The notes under the pieces are model-generated. The model was given only the letters and a program-made list of their open reading frames with translations. It had not been told where the DNA came from and did no database searches. The position numbers were made by a program, and so were the translations under genes. Of a stretch of 64,000 bases of DNA, positions 38,882 to 48,532 are shown one piece after another. Origin of the DNA: JBBRBB01 sp963830175 (lineage in GTDB: Bacteria; Bacteroidota; Bacteroidia; Chitinophagales; Chitinophagaceae); NCBI GenBank assembly GCA_963830175.1, contig CAWHKV010000002.1, positions 1,150,653 to 1,214,652 of the forward strand. Direction: 5' to 3'. The stretch's first letter is position 1, and each line of letters opens with the position of its first letter.

Positions 38882-39553
38882 ATGATACAATTATACAAAG
38901 CCAATAGAGCCAGGACGATTCTATTTTTTGTCTTAGCCTTAATGGTTATATCTTCAGTAATCAACGAGGAGATACCAATACTTTTCAATAAACCTGCTGA
39001 CCTGGAGAGACTTAAATCAATGAGTTGGTTACTAATTCCGCATATTCTTTCTTCGACCATTGCATTAGTAATTGGTCCTTTTCAGTTCTCATCCCGAATT
39101 CGTTCAAACAACATCCGCCTTCACAAGAAATTAGGTAAGCTTTATATTATTTCAATAATCATTGCTGCACCTTTTTCAATTTTGCTTAACATCTATTATC
39201 CCCCACCGGGTAGTCACATGACCTTCGCATTTGAAAATATTACGCAAGGTGCTATTTGGCTTATCTCTGCATTATTAGCGTGGTTAGCCGCAATAAAAAG
39301 ACAAATAAATTTGCACAAGATGTGGGCTGCACGTAGCTATGGAATGACATTAATTTTTGTTTTTGCAAGGGTATTTAAACCGATACCGTTTTTTGGAAAC
39401 TTGTCATTAGCCGACCTTAGTCATTATTTATGGTTTCTCATTGTAATGGCTTTGGTTTTACCTGATTTGCTGATATTTTCTAAAGAACTATTCGGAAACA
39501 GGAAATTGAAAACAAAAATTTCCCGGCCTGCTGCAGAACCGATGCATGATTAA
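38882..39553 (+). CDS. DUF2306 membrane protein
   Basis: 223 residues with 6-7 predicted membrane helices. The pattern WLLIPHILSSTIALVIGPFQ (about 44-63), RLHKKLGKLYI (about 79-89) and LHKMWAARSYGMTL (about 147-160) is the DUF2306 signature, whose conserved His residues may bind metal or haem. Function unknown. Single gene between copy E and the DUF1624 gene. Confidence 0.85.
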   Translation: MIQLYKANRARTILFFVLALMVISSVINEEIPILFNKPADLERLKSMSWLLIPHILSSTIALVIGPFQFSSRIRSNNIRLHKKLGKLYIISIIIAAPFSILLNIYYPPPGSHMTFAFENITQGAIWLISALLAWLAAIKRQINLHKMWAARSYGMTLIFVFARVFKPIPFFGNLSLADLSHYLWFLIVMALVLPDLLIFSKELFGNRKLKTKISRPAAEPMHD

Positions 39554-39858
39554 ATTGAGAATCTGTAAACTAATATTCATCGATGTGGATTATTCAGAAA
39601 GAAGGGATGCAGCTAAAAAAAGTATTTGCAAAAGCATTGCTGGACATTGGAAACATAAGCTATGTACTTCAATGAAGATTATTTCGGGCGTGAAATTCAT
39701 GTTCGGCTTTCATTTAACTTCAACAAAATTTTTTTAAATGAGCAATTGTTCCGGCTGGGCTTACAATGATTTCAACCACCGGCAATATCTGATCGTGGAC
39801 TGAAGACCTTTAGCTATAAGTTGATTGTGCAAAAATATAAAACTGTAAGACTTAATAA
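39554..39858. other. Intergenic region with possible outer-membrane protein remnant
   Basis: About 305 bp. One forward frame at 39660-39770 reads YFNEDYFGREIHVRLSFNFN, which resembles a terminal barrel strand, but it lacks a start and is broken upstream. The rest holds no clear gene. A GGGCTTACAATG block near 39758 resembles other junction DNA of the array. Confidence 0.35.
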
Positions 39859-41025
39859 ATGACGGCAACTCCGACAAAAAACAGAATTGGATCTCTCGAC
39901 CTTTTGAAAGGAATAGTGATGGTTTTAATGGCGCTTGATCATACAAAAGATTTCTTTTATAAAGCGCCAACCCTATTAGACCTAACTAATCCAAATAACG
40001 CAACCGTTGGCGGATATACTACCCGCTGGATAACTCATTTTTGTGCACCTACATTTTGCCTGCTGGCTGGAGTATCTGCTTTTATGATCGGGATGAAGAA
40101 GTCAAAAAATGAACTTTCCATTTTTCTTCTGAAACGTGGTTTGTGGCTGGTTTTTCTTGAAAGAACGTTCATTGGATTTGCATGGTATTTCGACATTGGT
40201 TTTCATAATAATGACTTCGCTGTTATTTGGTCGTTAGGCGTGAGTATGATTGCTTTAGCCGCCATTATCCGGATGCCTAAAAACTGGATCTTAATATTTT
40301 CGTTGCTCTTAATTTGTTGCCATAATTTGCTTGACAATGTTCATTTTGAAGGAAGTATTCTTTGGAGTATGTTACATGAGTTCAACTCATTTAAAATATT
40401 CGACGGCTACTACATAAATATCGTGTACCCGGTTATTCCATGGATCGGTGTTATGTCGTTAGGGTATTTTTTCGGAAAATTTTATACTAAATCAGTCGAG
40501 CCATCTGCAAGAAAAAAATTGTTTAATCGAATTGGATTAATTGCGATTGTAAGCTTTTTTATTCTAAGATTTACAAACACCTACGGCGATTTAACGCACT
40601 GGCAATATTATGACACAACCACGAAAACAATCATGTCGTTCATGAATGTAAACAAATATCCCCCTTCGCTTTTGTATTTGCTTGTTACCCTTGGTGGTAC
40701 ATTTATTTTTTTGGCAAACGCGGAAAAAGTAAAAGGAAAAATGGTAGAATATTTTACGGTGTTTGGGCGGGTTCCGTTCTTTTTTTATATCATTCACTTG
40801 TATGCTATTCATATTCTCGCAACCATTTTGGCAGAAATTAGTGGCTTTGGTTGGAGAATTATGATACAAGACAATTTTGATCCTGATCTGAAAGGATTTG
40901 GTTATAGTTTACCTGTCGTTAGTTTAATCTGGATTGGTATTGTGGTAACACTCTATCCTGTCTGTAAAAAATTCGATGTTTACAAGCAAAATAATAAAGA
41001 CAAGTGGTGGTTGAGTTATTTGTAA
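39859..41025 (+). CDS. DUF1624 / heparan-alpha-glucosaminide N-acetyltransferase-like membrane protein
   Basis: 388 residues with about 10 membrane helices. The N-terminal RIGSLDLLKGIVMVLMALDH (residues 8-27) with the following TKDFF is diagnostic, and WITHFCAPTFCLLAGVSAFM (about 57-76) forms the second conserved block. The family is related to the lysosomal acetyltransferase and YeiB-type proteins, and may acetylate an envelope sugar; activity is not shown for most bacterial members. Single gene in the array. Confidence 0.88.
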   Translation: MTATPTKNRIGSLDLLKGIVMVLMALDHTKDFFYKAPTLLDLTNPNNATVGGYTTRWITHFCAPTFCLLAGVSAFMIGMKKSKNELSIFLLKRGLWLVFLERTFIGFAWYFDIGFHNNDFAVIWSLGVSMIALAAIIRMPKNWILIFSLLLICCHNLLDNVHFEGSILWSMLHEFNSFKIFDGYYINIVYPVIPWIGVMSLGYFFGKFYTKSVEPSARKKLFNRIGLIAIVSFFILRFTNTYGDLTHWQYYDTTTKTIMSFMNVNKYPPSLLYLLVTLGGTFIFLANAEKVKGKMVEYFTVFGRVPFFFYIIHLYAIHILATILAEISGFGWRIMIQDNFDPDLKGFGYSLPVVSLIWIGIVVTLYPVCKKFDVYKQNNKDKWWLSYL

Positions 41026-41323
41026 AATAATTCATGCACGAAACTGGCATTTAAATTTGGCTGCTGTATGCCAGGCATGACGGAATTCTATAATCCTCGG
41101 ATAATCCTGCGCCTACCTGGGGTGGGCTTTAGGCTTTATGATTGGAAAAAGATGGGCGGAGGGATCAATTTAATAAAAGAGGTTTGGTATATTCAATCAA
41201 CCGAAGAGAATATAGAACCACTAATATGTATGTTGCTGCAATTTGAATTCGACGTTGGAGCATTTGGGAAATATTTATCAGGTTAAATCAACATGCAATG
41301 AATGCGATACTTAAATAAGCACG

Positions 41324-41986
41324 ATGAGCATTGAAGAAATTATTGAATTGATAAAAACAGGTAAAAACAAGGATCTGGAAGCAGAATTAAAAGATAACCC
41401 ATCACTTGCTGAAGCCAAAACAGAACAAGGAATCTCCCTTTTACAATTTGCTGCTTATTGCAGAAACAATTCCGCAGTCGACATTGTGAAAAAGTACAAA
41501 CAAAATTTGAATATTTTTGAAGCTGCCAGTATTGGAGACAATGATACAGTTAAACAATTATTGAACACAAATCCCGAATTTATTAATTCATTTTCACCCG
41601 ACGGATTTACCCCTTTAGGGCTTGCTTCATTCTTTGGACATTTACCGGTTGTGGAATTTCTTCTCGGCAAAGGTGCAAACCCGAATATTGCATCGAATAA
41701 TCAATTTAAGGTTGCACCTATTCATTCAGCCTGTGCAATTTCACACTTTTACATTGCAGAACTTTTAATAGAGCACGGGGCAAATGTAAATGCAAAGCAA
41801 ATGCAGGGTGTAACACCGTTACATTCAGCCGCTCATAACGGACAGGCAAAACTTTCAAAACTTCTTATAGACAGCGGGGCAGACATTAATGCAAAAATGG
41901 ATAACGGACATACACCTTTATTTATGGCAAATGAAAAAGATTTTAAGGAAACAGCAGAATTAATAACTAAACACGGTGGACACTAA
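41324..41986 (+). CDS. Ankyrin-repeat protein
   Basis: 220 residues, cytoplasmic, with at least five ankyrin repeats from about residue 15 to 218. The best are DGFTPLGLASFFGHLPVVEF (about 88-107), KVAPIHSACAISHFYIAELL and GVTPLHSAAHNGQAKLSKLL, each followed by a GAxxN turn. Such proteins mediate protein binding; no partner is evident. The stop codon TAA lies inside a CTAACA motif, as expected where a cassette gene runs into its attC-like site. Confidence 0.93.
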   Translation: MSIEEIIELIKTGKNKDLEAELKDNPSLAEAKTEQGISLLQFAAYCRNNSAVDIVKKYKQNLNIFEAASIGDNDTVKQLLNTNPEFINSFSPDGFTPLGLASFFGHLPVVEFLLGKGANPNIASNNQFKVAPIHSACAISHFYIAELLIEHGANVNAKQMQGVTPLHSAAHNGQAKLSKLLIDSGADINAKMDNGHTPLFMANEKDFKETAELITKHGGH

Positions 41987-42071
41987 CACACGGGTAAAAT
42001 AACCTCCACCTGCAGCAAAACTTATTCGTTCAGGTTATATGTATGTTGTGCGCTTTGCGGCTTAACACGCC
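41981..42071 (+). repeat. Cassette-end repeat, partial copy F
   Basis: CTAACACACGGG overlaps the ankyrin stop, then CCTCCACCTGCAGCA (right arm shared with B and D) and TTCGTTCAGG. The central core is missing, so only the outer arms remain. Confidence 0.6.
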
Positions 42072-42095
42072 AATAACTTAACCAACCAAAACTAA

Positions 42096-42986
42096 ATGGC
42101 AGACAATACAGGCGAAGAGCAATTTAATAATCCACCAAACAATCAGGCGGAAAATTCTATTGTTGAAATTACATCTGCTGCTGACACAGAGACTTTCAAC
42201 CCAAATCAAGAAACTGAAAATATGGAAGTACATCATCATGCACATCACGAAGGGAAAAAGAATTGGAAATCTTATTTCTGGGAATTTTTAATGTTATTCC
42301 TTGCTGTGTTTTGTGGCTTTTTAGCAGAATGGCAACTGGAACACGTTATCGAGCATAGCCGTGAAAAAGAATTTATGGAAAGTATGGTTATTGATCTTAA
42401 AACTGACAGTTCGAAATTGGCGGAGACGAAATTTTATTTTGGGATTGTTAGCAACCAAATTGACTCATTAATTCCATTGTTAAATAACCATGAACTATTA
42501 GATAGGGAAGCAAAAGAAATATACCAACACCAGGTTTACTTAAACCTTTACGCCAAATGGATATATTCTGACAGAACCATTGACCAATTAAAAAATTCAG
42601 GCAACTTCAGATTAATTCGAAACAAAGCTGTTTCTAATGGAATTAGTGAGTATGATGGTTTTATAAGAAACTTTATTGATGACATGCAGAAAAATTTAAT
42701 ACTCAAACAATTTCAAGAAGTTACAGAAGCCGGCAACGATATATTCAAATCAACTGTATTTAGAGAATATTTCAAAAGCGGCAATTTTACACCTCATGCA
42801 GTCGTGTTACCCAATACTCCTTACTTTTTGACAAATGATAATATTGTACTTCAGAAATTTATAAATAAGCTTGATCAGTACGCTGTTTCAATAAATTGGT
42901 TTACCACAAATATTGATTTAGCCTTGCAACAAAATAAAATACTCGACTCTTTAATAAGAAAAGAATACCATCTTGAATTAAATTAA
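42096..42986 (+). CDS. Single-pass membrane protein of a Bacteroidota family (DUF6090-like)
   Basis: 296 residues. A low-complexity acidic N-terminus (1-45) leads to a His cluster (EVHHHAHHEGKKNWKSYFWE), one transmembrane helix (FLMLFLAVFCGFLAEWQLEH, about 65-84) and a long helical extracytoplasmic part (about 90-296). This layout is common in Bacteroidota proteins of unknown function. Single gene in the array, 110 bp after the ankyrin gene. Confidence 0.7.
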   Translation: MADNTGEEQFNNPPNNQAENSIVEITSAADTETFNPNQETENMEVHHHAHHEGKKNWKSYFWEFLMLFLAVFCGFLAEWQLEHVIEHSREKEFMESMVIDLKTDSSKLAETKFYFGIVSNQIDSLIPLLNNHELLDREAKEIYQHQVYLNLYAKWIYSDRTIDQLKNSGNFRLIRNKAVSNGISEYDGFIRNFIDDMQKNLILKQFQEVTEAGNDIFKSTVFREYFKSGNFTPHAVVLPNTPYFLTNDNIVLQKFINKLDQYAVSINWFTTNIDLALQQNKILDSLIRKEYHLELN

Positions 42987-43126
42987 TTGAGCTTGACATT
43001 CAGAAAAAATGGAAAAGCAATGTTTGAAGCACTAAAAAATAACAAAGGTGTGCCTCAAACGTGGTGTGTAATTATTCTGAAAAATTTCAGGCAATTGCAG
43101 TTTAACCAAAACTTTAAAATATCATA

Positions 43127-44400
43127 ATGACAACAAAAATTACAATTGCTTTACTATTTCTTATTTCAATTTTATCAGTTCAAGCTCAAAACACTGTAAT
43201 TAAAGCAGGGCATTTTTTTGATGCAAGAAGTGGTAAGATGTTGGATAACCAGACGATAATAATTCAGAATGGAAAAATAAAGGAAGTAGGAACAAATCTA
43301 AAAATAAATAAAACAGATACTATTATTGACCTTTCTAATTCATGGGTATTACCCGGATTGATGGACTGTCATGTTCATATAACAAGCAATCTTTCATACA
43401 GAAAGCGAAATTGGAATGATGTTGATGTTACAGAAAGCAATGCTTTACGAGCAATAAGGGGTTCAGTTGTTGCCAAACAGTTTTTAGACAATGGCTTTAC
43501 AACCATCAAAGAAATTGGTAATGATGCAAACTACGCAACGGCAGACATAATTAAAGCAATCAAAAATGGTTGGATAGAAGGACCAACAATAATTTATGCA
43601 GGAAAAATCATTGCACCTTATGGCGGTCAGTCCTGGGGAGTTAATCCGGAACATGAACATTTTTGGGATTGGGAATATATTGATGCGGACACCCACGAGG
43701 AAATTATAAAAGCTATTCGTAAAAACGTTTATTACGGAGCTACAGTTATTAAAATGGTAACTGGCGACAATGGAATATATGATGCAGAAGATATAAAAGT
43801 GGCAGTAACAGAAGCAAAAAAATATGGATTAAAAGTTACCGTTCATGTAAAGATGGGTGGACAAGAAGCCACTAATGTAATTGTAGGCGGTGCTGCTGCT
43901 ATTGAACATGGTTTTGGGTTAGACAACACTCAACTTCAACTAATGAAAGACAAAGGAACTTTTTTAGTAGGCACTGACTTCTCTTTTGACAATTGGTACG
44001 CCTACGGATTTGATTCCACTAAATCTCAATCATGGGTGAACATAGATGTAGACAGACTTAAAAGAGCCTATGCAATAGGAACTAAAATGGCTTTTGGCAC
44101 CGACATAGTTATTGACCTTCCGGGCTTAAACCGTGTTCAATCTAATCTTAAAATTTTAGAAAACTGGAAGTTAGCTGGTATTCCGCCATCCTATATTTTG
44201 CAATCCATGACGATCAATGCTGCTGAATTATTAGGCATTAGAAAAAGAAAGAGGTGTATTAGAGAAATCTTATTATGCAGATATTATTGCACTTAAAAAT
44301 AATCCGCTTAACAATATTGATGCAATTAAAGACCGTTCAGTTTGTGATGAAAGAAGGCAAAGTTGATAAGACGGGATTAGTTAGGGCTTCCGACAAATAA
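43127..44400 (+). CDS. Secreted amidohydrolase (imidazolonepropionase-like), frame disrupted twice
   Basis: About 425 residues when joined. A signal peptide (TIALLFLISILSVQAQ) is followed by the amidohydrolase metal motif GLMDCHVHITSN (about 80-91), VTVHVKMGG (about 238-246) and AFGTDIVIDLPG (about 324-335). The first frame runs out near 44250; the next gives EKERGVLEKSYYADIIAL, and a third gives KTVQFVMKEGKVDK ending at 44400. Those two pieces are the normal C-terminus of this family. Substrate unknown. Confidence 0.85.
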
Positions 44401-44793
44401 CTACGCACAACATGAACTGTGAGAAAAACCAAATAAATATATGGTTTAGCGGAGCAATAGTTAGGTCGGTACATCGTGAACTTTTTTTTACGATTCCATT
44501 TTCCGATGGAACTCAGCTCTTGCCCCGTGCGCTGGCTGCTTAGCGCTAATGGCTTTCACAAGAAAGAAATCTGCGACAACGCCAACAGCTATCCGGGCAA
44601 GCATCCTATTTTAAATGACCTATTTAATTTCATTGTTGGTGCAGCATCAGCATAGTGCTTAATAAAACACCAACAACGGCCTAAAAGAAGTAAGGCCGAT
44701 GAGTCCACGCCGGCGCAATAAGCCAAGAGCTGAGACTCATCAGGAAATTTAAAATTTAATGGTTAACTAACAAAATAGTAAAACAAAAAAGCA
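44401..44793. repeat. Foldback repeat region, second repeat type (copy 1)
   Basis: A 390-bp gap. It contains a large inverted pair: TTCCGATGGAACTCAGCTCTTG at 44501-44522 against CAAGAGCTGAGACTCATC at 44724-44741, with 11 bp perfect (CTCAGCTCTTG/CAAGAGCTGAG). Between them lie GCTATCCGGGCAAGC and GTTGGTGCAGCATCAGC, the latter repeated at 45639. No coding frame was seen. Confidence 0.7.
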
Positions 44794-45123
44794 ATGTGGA
44801 TTACCAATTCCTTGTGGTTTGAAATAGCCATTGTAAGCATCATTTTCACCATTGGTAATATGGTTATGGGACATTTTGAGGAACAAACACCTAAAGCCAG
44901 AAGGGTAGGCAAATATCTTTTGATACTGGTAGTTGTTTGTACCGTTTCCGTTCTTTTTGGCAGGGCTATGGCTATGATATTACTTGGCATTTTGCTTTTA
45001 CCCGTATTATATCTGCACGGGTATTACCTGCCACGTAAAAAAGGCATTAATGGATGGACCGGGGAACCCAAAAGCAAGTATTATGAATTTCGCAAGTGGA
45101 ACAAAGAGCTATTTTCAAAATAG
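44794..45123 (+). CDS. Small membrane protein of unknown function
   Basis: 109 residues with three predicted membrane helices (about 8-28, 42-60 and 62-80) and a charged tail ending KYYEFRKWNKELFSK. I do not recognise the family. Good length, a clean ATG and position between repeats in the array support a real gene. TTAACATGGGGCTTTGTG (45148-45165) after the stop resembles the left end of the cassette-type repeats. Confidence 0.6.
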   Translation: MWITNSLWFEIAIVSIIFTIGNMVMGHFEEQTPKARRVGKYLLILVVVCTVSVLFGRAMAMILLGILLLPVLYLHGYYLPRKKGINGWTGEPKSKYYEFRKWNKELFSK

Positions 45124-45767
45124 ATAATCAAGAATGAAGGCCAGCTGTTAACATGGGGCTTTGTGTTATTGAGGCTGGACATTTAAGCAATCAGCTGCCT
45201 ACAAATGGCTTAAGCCTCTCGCTCTTACAGATGTTTGGTTTAAAAACTGTAACAAATTCTATCCAAAAAAGAACAAAGCTTCACCAACCTTGAACAAAGA
45301 ATAATGAAAACGCAACCACGAATGGCAAAAAAGGCTACGATGAACAAAAAAGAACAAAGAATGAACAGAAAAAGAGCAAAGGTTTGACTGGCTTTGTTTC
45401 AGAAGAACAAAACTTGTATAGTAAAAACAACATACTTAATTCCAAACACATTGTATTTATACTTCTATTTCTCAATGAGTCTCAGCACCGGCGGCCTATA
45501 AGCACAGTTGCGTTTTGCACTAATGTTTTACACCGTTCTTTATATTGAAACGAAGCTCCAACGAACTACGAGCAACTATACATGCAAGACCAACGATTTT
45601 GAACGGCTTGTTTTAAATTCAATTGTTAGTGCTGCATCAGCCCGTGGCTAAAAAAACATAACAACAGCATAAACGAACATTCACTATTTTGCCTAACTAA
45701 AGCTGGGTGATAGAATTAAGATCGCTAAGCTTCTAACTGATCTAAATATTTAAACTACTTACTAACT
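45124..45767. other. Long intergenic region with repeat DNA
   Basis: About 640 bp without a convincing gene. It starts with a cassette-end-like TTAACATGGGG, then short A-rich stretches with repeated GAACAAAG (45270-45370). From about 45463 to 45660 it holds copy 2 of the second repeat type (CAATGAGTCTCAGC and GTTAGTGCTGCATCAGC). Confidence 0.6.
45463..45660 (+). repeat. Second repeat type, copy 2
   Basis: Left block CTATTTCTCAATGAGTCTCAG matches 46684-46705 and, inverted, the right arm of the foldback at 44724-44750. Right block CAATTGTTAGTGCTGCATCAGC matches 44630-44651 with few differences. Confidence 0.6.
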
Positions 45768-46619
45768 ATGAATCTTCGTTACCGTAAAGAAAACAACAAT
45801 CTTTTTAAAGGATCAACCCGCATTACGTTTTTGGCAATCATTATGTTTCAAGTTGGTTGCGGCAGTACAAAAATGTCAACCTACCTTGGAACGAATCCCC
45901 AGGTGGACCCATCCTACAATGGATGCCTTGGCGCCAGTGCAATTAACGTCACTAACCAGGCCGGAATTTCTACCATACGCAAATGGGCCGAAACACAGGA
46001 ACAGGCCGATATGCTTGATCGTTTTATTTCCATAGGAAGCCAGTATGCCTTAGCAAGGTTTCAGGTAAATCCAAACGTGGCCTACTTTGACGATGGCGCT
46101 GATCCTAACGCATTTGCTTCTTTTAATGGTGACATGAACGGCGTTATCCGCATTGGCGGCAAACTGGTACAAACAGAGTTCAGGTTATGGCGAAGAGATT
46201 TCTTTGAGCAATGCAGACTACTTGGAAAAGACCCTTACCAATTATTAAGAGATGGAAAAGTAGGTGGAGCTTTTGCTATTGACGCCATCATTGCACATGA
46301 AACTGCCCACATTCTACAGGGCAGAATGGGCGTTGGGTTCGGCAGTCGTAACACAGAGTTGCAGGCCGATTTTCTTGCAGGCTGGCATGTGGCTAATTAC
46401 CATAGAATTTTTAAATCTGAATCGAAAGAGTTTAGAATTAAAGAAGATGCCATTCGTGCATTTTATTCCCGCGGCGATTATGCCTTTAACTCTCCGCAAC
46501 ATCACGGAACGCCGGAGCAACGTTCAGCTGCCTTTCTTGCAGGTTTTGATACAGGTGATGTACCGCTGGAAAAAGCCTGGAACAAGTCAATGGAATATAG
46601 GAGAAGTCTTGGAGGATAG
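45768..46619 (+). CDS. Lipoprotein neutral zinc metallopeptidase
   Basis: 283 residues. The leader ends in FQVGC (Cys31). The zinc site is AIDAIIAHETAHILQG, with His177, Glu178 and His181, and ELQADFLAGWHVANY about 20 residues later supplies a third ligand in the pattern of YpfJ-type neutral metallopeptidases (ExxADxxAG). The PQHHGTPEQRSAAFLAGF block near the C-terminus is also typical. It should act at the envelope. Flanked by the second repeat type on both sides. Confidence 0.82.
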   Translation: MNLRYRKENNNLFKGSTRITFLAIIMFQVGCGSTKMSTYLGTNPQVDPSYNGCLGASAINVTNQAGISTIRKWAETQEQADMLDRFISIGSQYALARFQVNPNVAYFDDGADPNAFASFNGDMNGVIRIGGKLVQTEFRLWRRDFFEQCRLLGKDPYQLLRDGKVGGAFAIDAIIAHETAHILQGRMGVGFGSRNTELQADFLAGWHVANYHRIFKSESKEFRIKEDAIRAFYSRGDYAFNSPQHHGTPEQRSAAFLAGFDTGDVPLEKAWNKSMEYRRSLGG

Positions 46620-46677
46620 GTTGGCAAAAACCAAAAGAGATATATTAAACTAGTAAGAGAGAGAAAAGCTTACCTTT

Positions 46678-46735
46678 TTAATTTCTATTTCCGATGAGTC
46701 TCAATGCTGGCCTTGTACGCTGGCTGCAACCTTTC
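46678..46735 (+). repeat. Second repeat type, partial copy 3
   Basis: ATTTCTATTTCCGATGAGTC then TCAATGCTGGCCTTGTACGCTGGCTGC. It matches 44498-44540 and 45463-45500 and lies about 60 bp after the metallopeptidase stop. Confidence 0.6.
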
Positions 46736-46812
46736 TGTTCATAAACAAACAATACTTACAACAACAAACACTACAACTCCTACGAATTACATTTGCGTCA
46801 AATAATTATCTT

Positions 46813-47169
46813 ATGCTGACAGCTATCAATCCAAAGCTACCAATGAGTAATAAAGCTGCGACGAAAGAATTTTACATCAACAAATTAGGATTTCAAAATG
46901 TAGGAAGTTTTGACTACGACGGATATTTGATGGTTGAAAAAGACAATATCGAAATTCACTTTTTTGAATTCAAAGACATCGACTCCAGAGAAAATTATTC
47001 AGGAGTTTATATCAGAACAGATGACATTGACAAGCTATATCAGTCATTGTTGAACAATAACGTAAGCATACATCCCAATGGACCTTTAGAGACCAAGCCG
47101 TGGGGACAAAGAGAATTCGCTTTGCTTGATCCGGACAATAATTTATTGACTTTTGGACAGAGCGTATGA
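46813..47169 (+). CDS. VOC-family (glyoxalase/bleomycin-resistance-like) protein
   Basis: 118 residues forming one vicinal-oxygen-chelate domain: AINPKLPMSNKAATKEFYIN, the strand DGYLMVEKDNIEIHFFEF (about 38-55) and KPWGQREFALLDPDNNLLTF (about 95-114). The order and length match bleomycin-binding-type resistance proteins that sequester an antibiotic as a dimer. Whether it binds bleomycin is not shown. Last convincing small gene of the array. Confidence 0.88.
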   Translation: MLTAINPKLPMSNKAATKEFYINKLGFQNVGSFDYDGYLMVEKDNIEIHFFEFKDIDSRENYSGVYIRTDDIDKLYQSLLNNNVSIHPNGPLETKPWGQREFALLDPDNNLLTFGQSV

Positions 47170-47339
47170 GGATCGTTTGACGCACCCACCTGGTAAGCCA
47201 CAAACTACCAAACAGAATTTAGCTATACGTACCTTCATCAATACCCCTACTTTTTCCAACCCCCTGCAAACATTTTATTGGATAGTTTGTATTTATCAGA
47301 GACCTAAATTTTTTTCAACTTCAATGGCAACCTAATTGC

Positions 47340-48293
47340 ATGGAAAACAATTTGAATGCTACAACGAACACAGGTGATATTTCTCCCGATGCTGATAGAA
47401 CAATAATCGTGGCAGGGGCTACAGGAGACCTCGGCAATCGGGTAGCTCCTATCTTCTTGAGTACGGCGCCAGGGTGAAAGCATTGGTGCGAAAAGGAAGC
47501 AACCCCAATCCTGTATTTGTTACAGAAAAAAGGGCGCTTTTGTCAGAAGTCGATTTTACCATCAGGCTGAATTGGTAAAGGTTTGCTCTGGGAGGCTCTT
47601 GTCTGGTTTCGGCATTAAGCGGCCTGGAAGATGTTATTGTAGGTGTGCAAACCCAACTGCTGCAGGCAGCTTCGAAGCTGGCATTCCTCGGTTTATTCCC
47701 TCAGACTACTGCATTGACTATACAAAGCTTGCCTGACGGAAGCAACGGAACTTAGATTTGCGCGGCAGTTTAATGAGCGCCTAAACGAAGCCTCCATCGC
47801 TGCCACATCTATTCTAAATGGCATGTTTACAGACCTTCTTACCGGCCAGGCACCTGTAATTCTTTTTGGTTTGAAACGGGTAGTGTACTGGGGCGATGCT
47901 GAACAGTTACTTGATTTTACAACAATAGAGAATACAGCCGAATATACTGCCCGTGCCGCACTTGATGACACAACGCCCCGCTACCTGCGTATAGCAGGAG
48001 AAGTAATCAATGTAGGAGGACTTAGAAAAGCTGCAAGTGAGGCTACGGGGAAGGAGTTCCATTTGTTAAGAGCAGGAGGATTAGGCGGCTTACAAACAAT
48101 GATAAAAATAACCCGTGCCCTTCTGCCTAAAAAGAAAGAAGTTTTTCCGCCATGGCAAGGTATGCAATACCTGCACAATATGTTTACCGGCTTGCCTAAA
48201 TTAGCGCCACTAGACAACGATCGCTATCCTGACATTCATTGGAAATCTATTAAGGAGGTTCTCCTGCACGCAGCGCAAACGAAAGAAAATTAA
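47340..48293 (+). pseudogene. NmrA-like NAD(P)-binding protein, frame disrupted several times
   Basis: The span is exactly 318 codons. The N-terminus reads TIIVAGATGDLGNRVA (NADP-binding loop near residue 22) and then breaks at a stop near 47477. Pieces in other frames give VKALVRKGSNPNP, GGSCLVSALSGLEDVIVGVQ and PRFIPSDYCIDYTKL, all typical of NmrA/isoflavone-reductase-like proteins. From 47823 an intact frame covers the C-terminal part (VYWGDAEQLLDFTTIENTAE, GKEFHLLRAGGLGGL). At least four indels would be needed. Sequencing error or real decay cannot be separated here. Confidence 0.75.
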
Positions 48294-48532
48294 CCTGGCA
48301 TCAAACAAATTGAAGAAATCCCTTAGTTCAGAAATTTTCATGTGCCCAAAATTGTGTTTGCTACATTTGAAAGAAGAACAAAAACACCCTATACTTTTTT
48401 CCGTTTCAGCTCAACCTACCTGAACCAACCTCCGCTTGTTAAATAACAACGTAATGCCTCAACCAATTCACTTCCAGGCGCTGCGGCTTGACTTTGTGAC
48501 AGGTGCAACCATACTCATTTAAATTTTGAAAC

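Noticed and set aside
39859..41025. DUF1624 gene as an acyltransferase of O-antigen (OafA) type
   Set aside because: The N-terminal LDLLKGIVMVLMALDH pattern and length fit DUF1624 better than acyltransferase 3.
41068..41286. 72-residue plus-strand frame after the DUF1624 gene
   Set aside because: No signal, helix or family resemblance, and it begins within junction-type DNA (GGCATGACGGAATTC also resembles 36883). Not strong enough to call.
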